Below are positions 7,819-13,730 of a DNA stretch of 13,855 nucleotides, one piece after another; within the stretch, counting starts at the first letter, position 1; every line of letters starts with the position of its first letter. The stretch comes from an uncultured Clostridia bacterium (GTDB lineage: Bacteria > Bacillota_A > Clostridia > TANB77 > CAG-508), in contig CANQEA010000035.1 in NCBI GenBank assembly GCA_947594095.1, forward strand, positions 1 to 13,855, written 5' to 3'. The notes under the pieces were generated by a model that was not told where the DNA came from, did no database searches, and saw nothing but the letters and a program-made list of their open reading frames with translations. Position numbers and translations under genes: made by a program.

Positions 7819-8277
7819 ATGAAAAATATTATAGAAAAATGTAGAACAACACGAATTTTAGGTTTAATTGGAATCGTAGGGTTAATTTTAGGAATAATTA
7901 TGCCATATGTAACATTTAATATCTTTGGATATAAATACTCATTATCATTATGGGGATATTGGGAAGGTAAGATAATGATGACTCTTACAGTAGCAAATTT
8001 ACTATTTATATTTAAAGATTTAGTAGAAAAATATGTACCATCTTTGTTTAATTCATCAATAGGTCAGAAAATTAAAGATTGTAATAATCCAAAGTTCTCA
8101 CTTATTCCTACAGTTTTATGTGCAATACTTGCAATATATTTAACTTCAATTGTAGAAGTAGATAATGTGTCATCTTTTGGTTTAGGATTTTATGTAATGT
8201 GGATTGGAACATTAAGTTTAATTGCATATGCCTTTTTTCATAAACAAGATAGTAATGAATACCAAATGAAAATGTAA
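7819..8277 (+). CDS. Small multi-spanning membrane protein of unknown function
   Basis: I do not recognise a family. The 152 residues show four likely membrane spans: about 13-33 (ILGLIGIVGLILGIIMPYV), 52-67 (IMMTLTVANLLFIF), 92-112 (SLIPTVLCAILAIYLTSIV) and 120-141 (GLGFYVMWIGTLSLIAYAFF). The N-terminus is short and basic (KNIIEKCRTTR) and the tail polar, so both ends probably face the cytoplasm. AAGGGG precedes the ATG by about 10 bases, and it starts 25 bases after the zinc-ribbon gene, inside the same operon. It takes the place of ydjH in the Bacillus order but does not look like that longer protein. It may be a membrane partner of the SPFH/zinc-ribbon pair; no function is claimed. Confidence 0.8.
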   Translation: MKNIIEKCRTTRILGLIGIVGLILGIIMPYVTFNIFGYKYSLSLWGYWEGKIMMTLTVANLLFIFKDLVEKYVPSLFNSSIGQKIKDCNNPKFSLIPTVLCAILAIYLTSIVEVDNVSSFGLGFYVMWIGTLSLIAYAFFHKQDSNEYQMKM

Positions 8278-8306
8278 AGATTTTTTAAAAAAATAAGGAG
8301 AAAAAA

Positions 8307-10037
8307 ATGAAAACACTGATGAAAATAGGGAGTATTACTCTAATTATAATTTTAATACTAGCATCTTTTTCAAATGCAGATGTTAAAACAACATTAAATG
8401 TTATTCAACAATCTAGTGAAACCAAAGAACTTGAAAATGATCAGGGAAATATCTCAAAATCAATAGTAGACTCTAATCCAGATGCAGGAGAAGTGACAGT
8501 TGAATTAAAATTATCTAATACAAAAAAGGAAAGTTCTGTAGAAAAATCAACTGAAATCTTTTTAGTGGTAGATAATTCTCCAAGTATGGATTTTGTTACA
8601 TCAACAGGAAAAACTAGAAAAGAACTAGTTTTAAATAGTGCAAATCGATTAATAACATCTATATTTAATAATGCTAGTAATGTAGAGGTTGGATTAATTG
8701 ACTTCCATGGAGAGAAGGATGGCTTGGTCTATGAACCAGCCTGGATATATAATGCAACTGTTAGACAGTCACTAACAAATGATAAAGAAAAGGTATTATC
8801 AGCTATTCAAAAGCAATTAGAGAGAAAAACAGAAAGTGGAACAAATATTGATGCTGGTTTACAAACAGCTCAAAAAAACTTTTCTAAAAAAGATAACAAT
8901 AAAATTATTATCTTATTAACTGATGGAATACCAAATGCGGATGTAAAAGGTACTGAAAATGAAGATGGCAATGATGTAACAGATAAGGGGAATATTGAAA
9001 TTGGAAATAATACTAAAGCAACTTTATTAAATTTAAAAAGTGCAGGTATTTATACAATAACGCTTCTTACAGGTATGAGTGAACTAGATGGAAATACAGA
9101 TAAAAGTGGAACAATATATGAAGATAAAAATACATTAGAGGAAAAATTAAAAGCCGCAGAGAATATTTTTGGAACAACTTCTAATCCAACTGCAGATAAA
9201 TATTATTTAGTTAATAATTTAGATATAAATAAAATTATTACAGAAGATATTTTAAAAGATGTAACAGCAATTGTTCACAACTCAATAAATAATACCAAAA
9301 TAGTTGATTATTTTCCAGAAGATATTATAGATAATTTTGAATTTTCATATGTAGGAAATCCGAGTGTAGGAAGTGCATCAGATAAAATAGATAAAGATAC
9401 AAAAACAGTAACATGGGATATAGGAACATTGAAAGGCAATGAAATTGCCACCTTAAGGTATAAATTAAAGCTAAAAGACATGAAAAATTCAGAGTTATTG
9501 AATAAAACAATTGCTACAAATGAAAAAGTAGTATTAACTTATAAAGATACAGAAGCAAAAGATTATACAGTTGAATTGACAAGTAGTCCGAAAATTCAAT
9601 TATCTGAATTTAAACAGGAGTTAACAGCTACAGTAAGTTATAATCCTACAACTAATACTACAGGGAATGTAGTTGCAACTATCAAAACAAATAAAAAAGT
9701 AAATAAAGTTGATGGTTGGACATTATCTGAAGATGGAATGACTTTAACTAAAAGTTATTTGTCTAATGTAACTGAAAATGTTCATTTGGTAGATATAGAT
9801 GGAATGACAAAAGATGTACAAATAAAAATTAGTAATATAATATCATCTACAAATAAAGATGAAGTTGGAAAAGATACTACTCTAAATAACAACGGTGGAG
9901 GGAAGGATTTAACTACTGCAAAAGGTGTATTACCTAATACTGGCATAAGTACAACAATAATCATGTGCATTATAATTATTACAGTAATAGCTTTAGTTAT
10001 GTACAAAAAGTATAATAAATATAAAGATATAAAATGA
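8307..10037 (+). CDS. Secreted von Willebrand factor A protein with LPNTG cell-wall anchor
   Basis: The 576-residue protein starts with a signal peptide (basic MKTLMK, hydrophobic core to about residue 20, cleavage probably after FSNA). A von Willebrand A domain covers about 82-300 with an intact metal site: DNSPS at 89-93 (DxSxS), T169 in ESGTNIDAG, and D196-G in LLTDGIPNAD. A beta-rich region around 315-410 ends in TVTWDIGTLKGNEIATLRYKL, a style common in surface proteins of clostridia. A second module at about 440-510 has the GWTLSEDGMTLTKSY type of repeat. The end is a sortase signal: LPNTG at 542-546, a hydrophobic span and a lysine-rich tail. It is thus probably fixed to the peptidoglycan and binds a protein or matrix ligand through a metal ion. 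No sortase gene lies in the window. AAGGAG stands six bases before the ATG. Last gene of the operon. Confidence 0.9.
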   Translation: MKTLMKIGSITLIIILILASFSNADVKTTLNVIQQSSETKELENDQGNISKSIVDSNPDAGEVTVELKLSNTKKESSVEKSTEIFLVVDNSPSMDFVTSTGKTRKELVLNSANRLITSIFNNASNVEVGLIDFHGEKDGLVYEPAWIYNATVRQSLTNDKEKVLSAIQKQLERKTESGTNIDAGLQTAQKNFSKKDNNKIIILLTDGIPNADVKGTENEDGNDVTDKGNIEIGNNTKATLLNLKSAGIYTITLLTGMSELDGNTDKSGTIYEDKNTLEEKLKAAENIFGTTSNPTADKYYLVNNLDINKIITEDILKDVTAIVHNSINNTKIVDYFPEDIIDNFEFSYVGNPSVGSASDKIDKDTKTVTWDIGTLKGNEIATLRYKLKLKDMKNSELLNKTIATNEKVVLTYKDTEAKDYTVELTSSPKIQLSEFKQELTATVSYNPTTNTTGNVVATIKTNKKVNKVDGWTLSEDGMTLTKSYLSNVTENVHLVDIDGMTKDVQIKISNIISSTNKDEVGKDTTLNNNGGGKDLTTAKGVLPNTGISTTIIMCIIIITVIALVMYKKYNKYKDIK

Positions 10038-10052
10038 TAATAATTCAAACTA

Positions 10053-10090
10053 AAAATAAGCTAGAACTTTGATTAGTTCTAGCTTATTTT
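10053..10090. terminator. Bidirectional terminator between the SPFH-vWA operon and the minus-strand membrane gene
   Basis: A perfect 16-bp stem (10053-10068 with 10075-10090, core ATAAGCTAGAACT) closes a 6-base loop. It is followed by a T-rich stretch on the plus strand and by TTTTT on the minus strand. The vWA gene stops at 10037 and the minus-strand gene at 10099, so it serves both. Confidence 0.9.
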
Positions 10091-10098
10091 ATCTATAT

Positions 10099-10938
10099 TT
10101 ATATTTGTTTGAAAAATTCATATTTTTGTCCTGATGTTGAATGAGATTCATATAAATAACCTTCGAAGATTTTATTTTCATTTTGTGTTAAATCAAGGTT
10201 GATTGAAACTGCGCATGAGAATTTTTGATTTAGCTTATTTGTAATATTTATTCTAAAACTTAAAGTTCCTCCAATTTCTTCAAGATTAACACCAGTTTCT
10301 TCTAATACTTTACCATTAAATGATATTTTGCTTGCATCATCACTTACAGAGTAATTTGTAATAATATCTTTATTTACATATCCTAAAGAAATAGGATTTG
10401 AACAATCTGTGTAAAATGTTGGCTTAGAGTAATCATGATTTTCATTTTCATCATTTGTATTTATTATTTCGTAATCTATTCTATCTAAAGATTGTTCTTC
10501 TACCATTTCTGATTTACCGAAATTAAAAGGATTTTTATAATTTATATATCTATGACCTTTATCTGCATTTGGAGTTATTTTAATATCATCAATATATAAG
10601 CTATTTATTGTATTTTCATCAGTTAAATCAGCAATATAGCTAGTATTATCTATGTAAACTGCAATATCTGTGTATTGATATACGCTTAAATCTTGAAGAG
10701 ACTGATCTTGTGTTTTATCAATTACATTTGCACTACTATATAATAAGATTTTTTGTATATTAAAGATAGGATTTTCGTTTTCTTCTGAAAGTCTAATTGC
10801 TTCATTTGCAAAAGAATTACGTGCAAAACTTTCACGAAGTATTACATTACAATAAACTAACATTAATGCAAGAAGTATAATAATTAAAATGCTAAATAAT
10901 GCTTTTTCATTTTTAACTTTAATTTTTTTAAGCTTCAT
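10099..10938 (-). CDS. Single-pass membrane protein of unknown function, downstream of the glucosaminidase
   Basis: I do not recognise this gene. The 279 residues begin with a short lysine-rich cytoplasmic part (MKLKKIKVKNEK), then one membrane span at about 13-33 (ALFSILIIILLALMLVYCNVIL). About 245 residues outside the membrane follow, rich in Asn, Asp, Glu and Ile and with a predicted beta-rich texture toward the end (GGTLSFRINITNKLNQKFSCAVSINLDL). Two cysteines in the outer part (in YTDCSNP and KFSCAVS) could form a disulfide. It lies 57 bases after the glucosaminidase gene with no terminator between them, so it is probably co-transcribed and may help the cell-wall enzyme. The AAGGAGG ribosome site lies about 27 bases from the ATG, separated from it by an 8-bp hairpin. 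No ATG, GTG or TTG start in this frame lies closer to that site. Confidence 0.78.
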   Translation of the reverse strand: MKLKKIKVKNEKALFSILIIILLALMLVYCNVILRESFARNSFANEAIRLSEENENPIFNIQKILLYSSANVIDKTQDQSLQDLSVYQYTDIAVYIDNTSYIADLTDENTINSLYIDDIKITPNADKGHRYINYKNPFNFGKSEMVEEQSLDRIDYEIINTNDENENHDYSKPTFYTDCSNPISLGYVNKDIITNYSVSDDASKISFNGKVLEETGVNLEEIGGTLSFRINITNKLNQKFSCAVSINLDLTQNENKIFEGYLYESHSTSGQKYEFFKQI

Positions 10939-10942
10939 GATT

Positions 10943-10978
10943 TTTTTTATGTTAGTACAGATTCTAACATATCCTCCT
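10943..10978 (-). promoter_or_regulatory. Ribosome site separated from the start codon by a stem-loop
   Basis: Read on the minus strand, AAGGAGGA is followed at once by TATGTTAG, an 8-base loop and CTAACATA, a perfect 8-bp stem, then AAAAAAATC and the ATG at 10938. Measured linearly, the spacing is far too long. If the stem folds, ribosome site and start are about 10 bases apart. The stem also contains an ATG two bases after GGAGG that opens a 7-codon frame (MLESVLT). Confidence 0.6.
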
Positions 10979-10995
10979 TCTTTAATATGATCGAT

Positions 10996-12516
10996 CTACT
11001 TTAATCTATTATATAACATTTCCATATAAGAATATACTTTTGTATGCCAATCTTTATCAGATGCATATCTTGTATTTACTCCCTCTAATGTTGGACCATT
11101 GTAGTACCAAGCACTGGCAGTTTCTCCGTCATAAATTTTAGTTCCAGCTGGATTTATATAATATTTTACTAAAGATCTTGCAACTAGATCAATTCCTTCT
11201 TCATAAGTTTCAAATGAATAAGAAGATTCGTAAGGTGTGTTGTCATATGCACCATATCCAAATAAGTTTTTCTTCTCATTTGCTATTTGGGAAGTTCCCC
11301 AACCACTTTCATGAATTGCAATAGATGCTAAGAAAATACCATTTATATTATATTTCTTGTCCAAATTGTAAAATACTGCGTAGTTATCTTGGAATATATG
11401 GTTTGTGTCTTGTGGAAGACCTGTAAATATTTTTTTGTAGTCATTTAATGTTAAACCAGATGATTTATTTAATGCCATATGTATATTTACTTTTTGTAAA
11501 ATCTTTTGAATTCTGTTTTGTTCTACAATTGAAGGCGTTGCATATGCTGAAGTTAAGCTACTTGATTTAATATAACCTTCTAATGTTTCAAAAGAGACCT
11601 TACACCATTCTTCATTTGGTAATTCTAGAAGTTTAACGTCCATAGTTTTTATAATTTCGGCGACATCTTCTGACTCATCTGATGCTTCTTCTTTTAATTT
11701 TGCATCTGATGTTAAGTATAATGTATCTCCAACATGTACTTTTAATTTTGCTAAAAATTCTGAAGATCCACGATCAACAATTTTTGGTGTTGATTCTTCT
11801 AACATTTCTTTAGATAAAATAATTTCTTCAACAAATTCACCATTTTCATATGTTTTAACAACTGTTACATTTTCTTTTCCGTTAATACCTTCTTGAACAA
11901 CTACTTCTTCATTTTTTGGAAGAGATGGGTTTTCTGTATATTCTGTTTCAAATTCAACTTCTCTTTCTTCTGTTGCTTGTTCTTTTACTCTATCCATGTC
12001 AGAGTTATCAGAAATAATACTCTGAATGTTTAATCTATGACGGTTAATTTCATATTCTGAAATATCAACAGTTGGCGTTTCCCTTGCATAACTTGTCTGG
12101 AAAGATGAAGCTTTTGGGAAAAACACAGCTGTTGCAACAGCTAAAATAGCACAAGCTGTTAAAATATTTGATAGTTTTAAATCACCTTTACTAGTAGTAC
12201 TATAACTTCTATATGTACGGCTCTTATTTTTAAACTTTGAAAATATAGATTCTTTTGGTCTATTATTATAGTTTGGAATTTCATAACTATAACTTGGTAC
12301 CTCATTTATTTGCTCGTCAAAATCATAGTAACTATGTGTTTTTACAGGCGTCATTGGCTTACTATTTAATATTTGATTTTGCTTAACTCGATTTACATTA
12401 GCATTTAGATTAGTATTTTGTCCTTTAGATTGTTGCTGCATAGCCTGTAATTCTTTAAATACATCAGATAAATTCCTTCCCGCATAATTACGAGAATTAT
12501 TTCTATCGTCTATCAT
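10996..12516 (-). CDS. Membrane-anchored G5-SH3-glucosaminidase (peptidoglycan hydrolase)
   Basis: The 506-residue protein probably cuts the N-acetylglucosamine linkages of peptidoglycan at the outer face of the membrane. Residues 1-113 are a polar, Asn/Gln/Ser/Tyr-rich cytoplasmic region. One span lies at about 115-135 (LSNILTACAILAVATAVFF). A G5 domain follows at about 181-251 (EFETEYTENPSLPKNEEVVVQEG...VTVVKTYENGEFVEE), then an SH3-like wall-binding domain at about 258-331. A glucosaminidase domain of the LytG/FlgJ type covers about 361-505, with the likely catalytic E403 in ASIAIHESGWGTSQ, the NLFG motif at 417-420 and Y484 in NTRYASDKDW. The start has GAGAGG about six bases upstream. The single unbroken N-terminal span suggests it stays anchored. 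It leads an operon with the unknown membrane gene at 10099-10938. Confidence 0.9.
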   Translation of the reverse strand: MIDDRNNSRNYAGRNLSDVFKELQAMQQQSKGQNTNLNANVNRVKQNQILNSKPMTPVKTHSYYDFDEQINEVPSYSYEIPNYNNRPKESIFSKFKNKSRTYRSYSTTSKGDLKLSNILTACAILAVATAVFFPKASSFQTSYARETPTVDISEYEINRHRLNIQSIISDNSDMDRVKEQATEEREVEFETEYTENPSLPKNEEVVVQEGINGKENVTVVKTYENGEFVEEIILSKEMLEESTPKIVDRGSSEFLAKLKVHVGDTLYLTSDAKLKEEASDESEDVAEIIKTMDVKLLELPNEEWCKVSFETLEGYIKSSSLTSAYATPSIVEQNRIQKILQKVNIHMALNKSSGLTLNDYKKIFTGLPQDTNHIFQDNYAVFYNLDKKYNINGIFLASIAIHESGWGTSQIANEKKNLFGYGAYDNTPYESSYSFETYEEGIDLVARSLVKYYINPAGTKIYDGETASAWYYNGPTLEGVNTRYASDKDWHTKVYSYMEMLYNRLK

Positions 12517-12554
12517 AGTTTACCTCTCTTTCGTAATCAAATTTATACATATTT

Positions 12555-12583
12555 ATTATACAACAACAAATTATTTCTGTCTA
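12555..12583 (-). promoter_or_regulatory. Sigma-A promoter of the glucosaminidase operon
   Basis: On the minus strand, TAGACA (plus 12578-12583, five of six consensus) and a perfect TATAAT (12555-12560) are 17 bases apart. The RNA would start near 12548, about 32 bases before the ATG at 12516. The -35 overlaps a TCTACAAAAAAA stretch like those near the SPFH promoter. Confidence 0.8.
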
Positions 12584-12662
12584 CAAAAAAATGCAAAAAA
12601 ATTCAATATAGTAAAAATTACTAAAAATATAGTTAGATTTGGAAAAAATTTACAAAAAAATA

Positions 12663-12691
12663 TTGATATTTAATTTTGTTTATGATATAGT
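12663..12691 (+). promoter_or_regulatory. Promoter of the small hydrophobic peptide (putative toxin) mRNA
   Basis: TTGATA (12663-12668), a 17-base spacer and TATAGT (12686-12691), each five of six consensus. The RNA would start near 12698. TACAAAAAA begins 12 bases before the -35, exactly as at the SPFH operon promoter. Confidence 0.8.
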
Positions 12692-12699
12692 ATCGATGT

Positions 12700-12721
12700 T
12701 TATGTATACCTAATTACATAA
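12700..12721 (+). promoter_or_regulatory. 5' stem-loop of the putative toxin mRNA
   Basis: TTATGTA (12700-12706) pairs with TACATAA (12715-12721) around an 8-base loop, almost at the predicted 5' end. Such hairpins often protect toxin mRNAs from decay. Besides this, ATTAGTA (12723-12729) can pair with TACTAAT (12772-12778), which would enclose the ribosome site and start codon in one fold. Confidence 0.5.
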
Positions 12722-12749
12722 TATTAGTAACAAGAAGGGAGGGTAGACT

Positions 12750-12806
12750 ATGATTAAAATTATCGCATTAGTACTAATCTATTTAATTATAAGAGATATA
12801 GGCTAA
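12750..12806 (+). CDS. 18-residue hydrophobic peptide, putative type I toxin
   Basis: The frame reads MIKIIALVLIYLIIRDIG and stops at TAA (12804-12806). Support for translation is strong for so short a gene: GGGAGGG (12737-12743) ends six bases before the ATG, a promoter stands 60 bases upstream, and a terminator hairpin begins six bases after the stop. An in-frame TAG just upstream fixes the start. Residues 4-14 are all hydrophobic, flanked by K3 and by R15-D16, as in membrane-acting toxins. Ibs toxins of E. coli are of similar size (18-19 residues) and Fst is about 33; neither sequence matches this one. An antisense RNA gene faces it and can pair with its start region. A leader or signalling peptide is the main alternative. 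Toxicity is inference. Confidence 0.75.
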   Translation: MIKIIALVLIYLIIRDIG

Positions 12807-12807
12807 C

Positions 12808-12921
12808 AAAAAAAGCTCTAGTTAATGCGCAACTAGAGCTTTATTGTTCATGTTAATAACCATGAAAAAAATTATCGCTTGAATAGAAGAAGGTTTATAA
12901 TTTTATTATTCTTTCTATTCT
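12808..12921 (-). ncRNA. Putative antitoxin antisense RNA, about 114 nt
   Basis: A minus-strand promoter (12928-12956) predicts an RNA starting near 12921 and ending in the T run at 12808-12814. Its 5' end would fold at once into a hairpin (12913-12920 with 12881-12888, eight pairs, then GAA/TTC past a bulged base). A mostly unpaired stretch follows that is antisense to copy B of the repeat (12862-12878), then the terminator hairpin. This three-part form, protecting hairpin, exposed recognition region and terminator, is typical of antisense antitoxins. Pairing with the toxin mRNA would be perfect over the shared terminator (about 35 bases). In trans at the toxin start it would be 11 bp, a two-base U-U gap, then 4 bp across the AUG and a few more. 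No protein of useful length is encoded on this strand. Confidence 0.75.
12812..12842. terminator. Bidirectional terminator shared by toxin mRNA and antisense RNA
   Basis: A perfect 12-bp stem (12812-12823 with 12831-12842, AAAGCTCTAGTT/AACTAGAGCTTT) closes a 7-base loop. The minus strand has seven T after GC, a strong terminator. The plus strand has a weaker TTTATTG. A YUNR-type UUAA lies at the loop edge on both RNAs, which could help loop-loop contact. Confidence 0.87.
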
Positions 12922-12927
12922 GTGTCT

Positions 12928-12956
12928 ATTTTACCATATATTTACAGTGTTGTCAA
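12928..12956 (-). promoter_or_regulatory. Sigma-A promoter of the antisense RNA
   Basis: On the minus strand, a perfect TTGACA (plus 12951-12956), a 17-base spacer and TAAAAT (12928-12933, five of six). It points away from rnc and toward the toxin. No protein gene lies downstream on that strand before the terminator, which is what calls for an RNA product. By consensus it is stronger than the toxin promoter, as expected for an antitoxin. Confidence 0.85.
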
Positions 12957-12989
12957 TAATTATTTAAATAAAAAATTTTTAGTTAAATA

Positions 12990-13018
12990 TTTAAAAAAAT
13001 AAAATTATATGATATACT
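12990..13018 (+). promoter_or_regulatory. Possible promoter of rnc
   Basis: TATACT (13013-13018, five of six) with a weak TTTAAA (12990-12995) 17 bases ahead. The RNA would start near 13025, leaving a leader of about 20 bases that is mostly the ribosome site. The stretch is AT-rich, so confidence is limited. Confidence 0.45.
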
Positions 13019-13044
13019 GTATAAGAAATAAGGGAGGTGATAAA

Positions 13045-13725
13045 GTGGAACTAGAAAATGTAGAAAAAAGCATAGGATATGTTTTTAAAAATAAAGAACT
13101 GCTAAAAACAGCACTTACACATACATCTTATGCATATGAGCATAATGTTGAAAGTAATGAAAAATTAGAGTTTTTAGGTGATAGCATTTTAGAATTTATA
13201 TCAAGTAAATATCTATATGGGAAATATGATAACTTAAAAGAAGGAGAAATGACTAAAGTTAGAGCAAGTGTAGTATGTGAAAATAGTTTATATAAAGTTG
13301 CAAAAGAGCATAATTTTAGTGATTTCTTGTATCTTGGTAAATCAGAAATAGCAACAGGTGGAAAAAATAGACCAGCAATTTTGGCAGATAGTGTAGAAGC
13401 TGTAATTGCAGCAATTTATTTAGATGGTGGAATAGAGCCGGTAGATAAATTTATTATAGAAAATTTAAAAGATGCAATTGAAGATGCAACAAAGCATGTA
13501 GGATTTAAAGATTATAAAACAGTACTACAAGAAAAGCTGCAAAAAAATGGTGAAGTTAAAATTGAATATGAGATAATTAAAGAAACAGGACCTGACCATA
13601 ATAAAGCTTTTGAAGCACAAGTTAAATTAAATGGAAAGGTTTTAGCAAAAGGTAAAGGGAAGAGCAAAAAAGAAGCTCATATGCAGGCAGCAAAAAAAGC
13701 TTTAGAAAACTACGGAAAGGAATAA
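13045..13725 (+). CDS. rnc: Ribonuclease III
   Basis: RNase III cuts double-stranded RNA in the cytoplasm: rRNA precursors, structured mRNAs and antisense-target duplexes. The 226 residues show the endonuclease domain with the signature NEKLEFLGDSIL (E39, E42, D46) and the second acidic site AILADSVEAVIAAIYLDGG (D115, E118), so the catalytic set is complete. A double-stranded RNA-binding domain follows at about 156-223 (DYKTVLQEKLQKNG...KGKGKSKKEAHMQAAKKALENY). I chose the GTG at 13045, with GGGAGG seven to eight bases upstream. The in-frame ATG at 13009 overlaps the likely promoter and has no ribosome site. The radical SAM gene starts five bases after the stop, so the two form an operon, a common order in clostridia. 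The putative toxin-antitoxin locus lies just upstream. Confidence 0.96.
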   Translation: MELENVEKSIGYVFKNKELLKTALTHTSYAYEHNVESNEKLEFLGDSILEFISSKYLYGKYDNLKEGEMTKVRASVVCENSLYKVAKEHNFSDFLYLGKSEIATGGKNRPAILADSVEAVIAAIYLDGGIEPVDKFIIENLKDAIEDATKHVGFKDYKTVLQEKLQKNGEVKIEYEIIKETGPDHNKAFEAQVKLNGKVLAKGKGKSKKEAHMQAAKKALENYGKE

Positions 13726-13730
13726 TAAAA

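Larger units (their letters stand above)
12750..12878. repeat. Imperfect direct repeat shared by the toxin start and the antisense RNA gene
   Basis: Copy A (12750-12766, ATGATTAAAATTATCGC) begins at the toxin ATG. Copy B (12862-12878, ATGAAAAAAATTATCGC) lies beyond the terminator. They match at 15 of 17 bases, and the AC two bases before the ATG is shared too. Copy B is transcribed in the opposite direction into the antisense RNA, so its RNA is complementary to copy A. The 16 bp of shared sequence amid otherwise unlike flanks suggests selection. Copy B also reads MKKIIA-stop but has no ribosome site. Confidence 0.8.

Noticed and set aside
9325..10048. Two minus-strand open frames (9325-9510 and 9782-10048) opposite the vWA gene
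   Set aside because: Low-complexity shadows of a gene with clear domains; one spans the antisense of the LPNTG anchor, which explains its hydrophobic look.
12862..12882. 6-codon frame MKKIIA in repeat copy B as a second toxin gene
   Set aside because: It has no ribosome site and stops after six codons. The similarity is better explained by copy B serving the antisense RNA, although a decayed toxin copy cannot be fully ruled out.
13009..13044. 12-residue N-terminal extension of RNase III from the ATG at 13009
   Set aside because: It covers the likely -10 and the ribosome site; the GTG at 13045 is properly spaced from GGGAGG and gives the usual family N-terminus.
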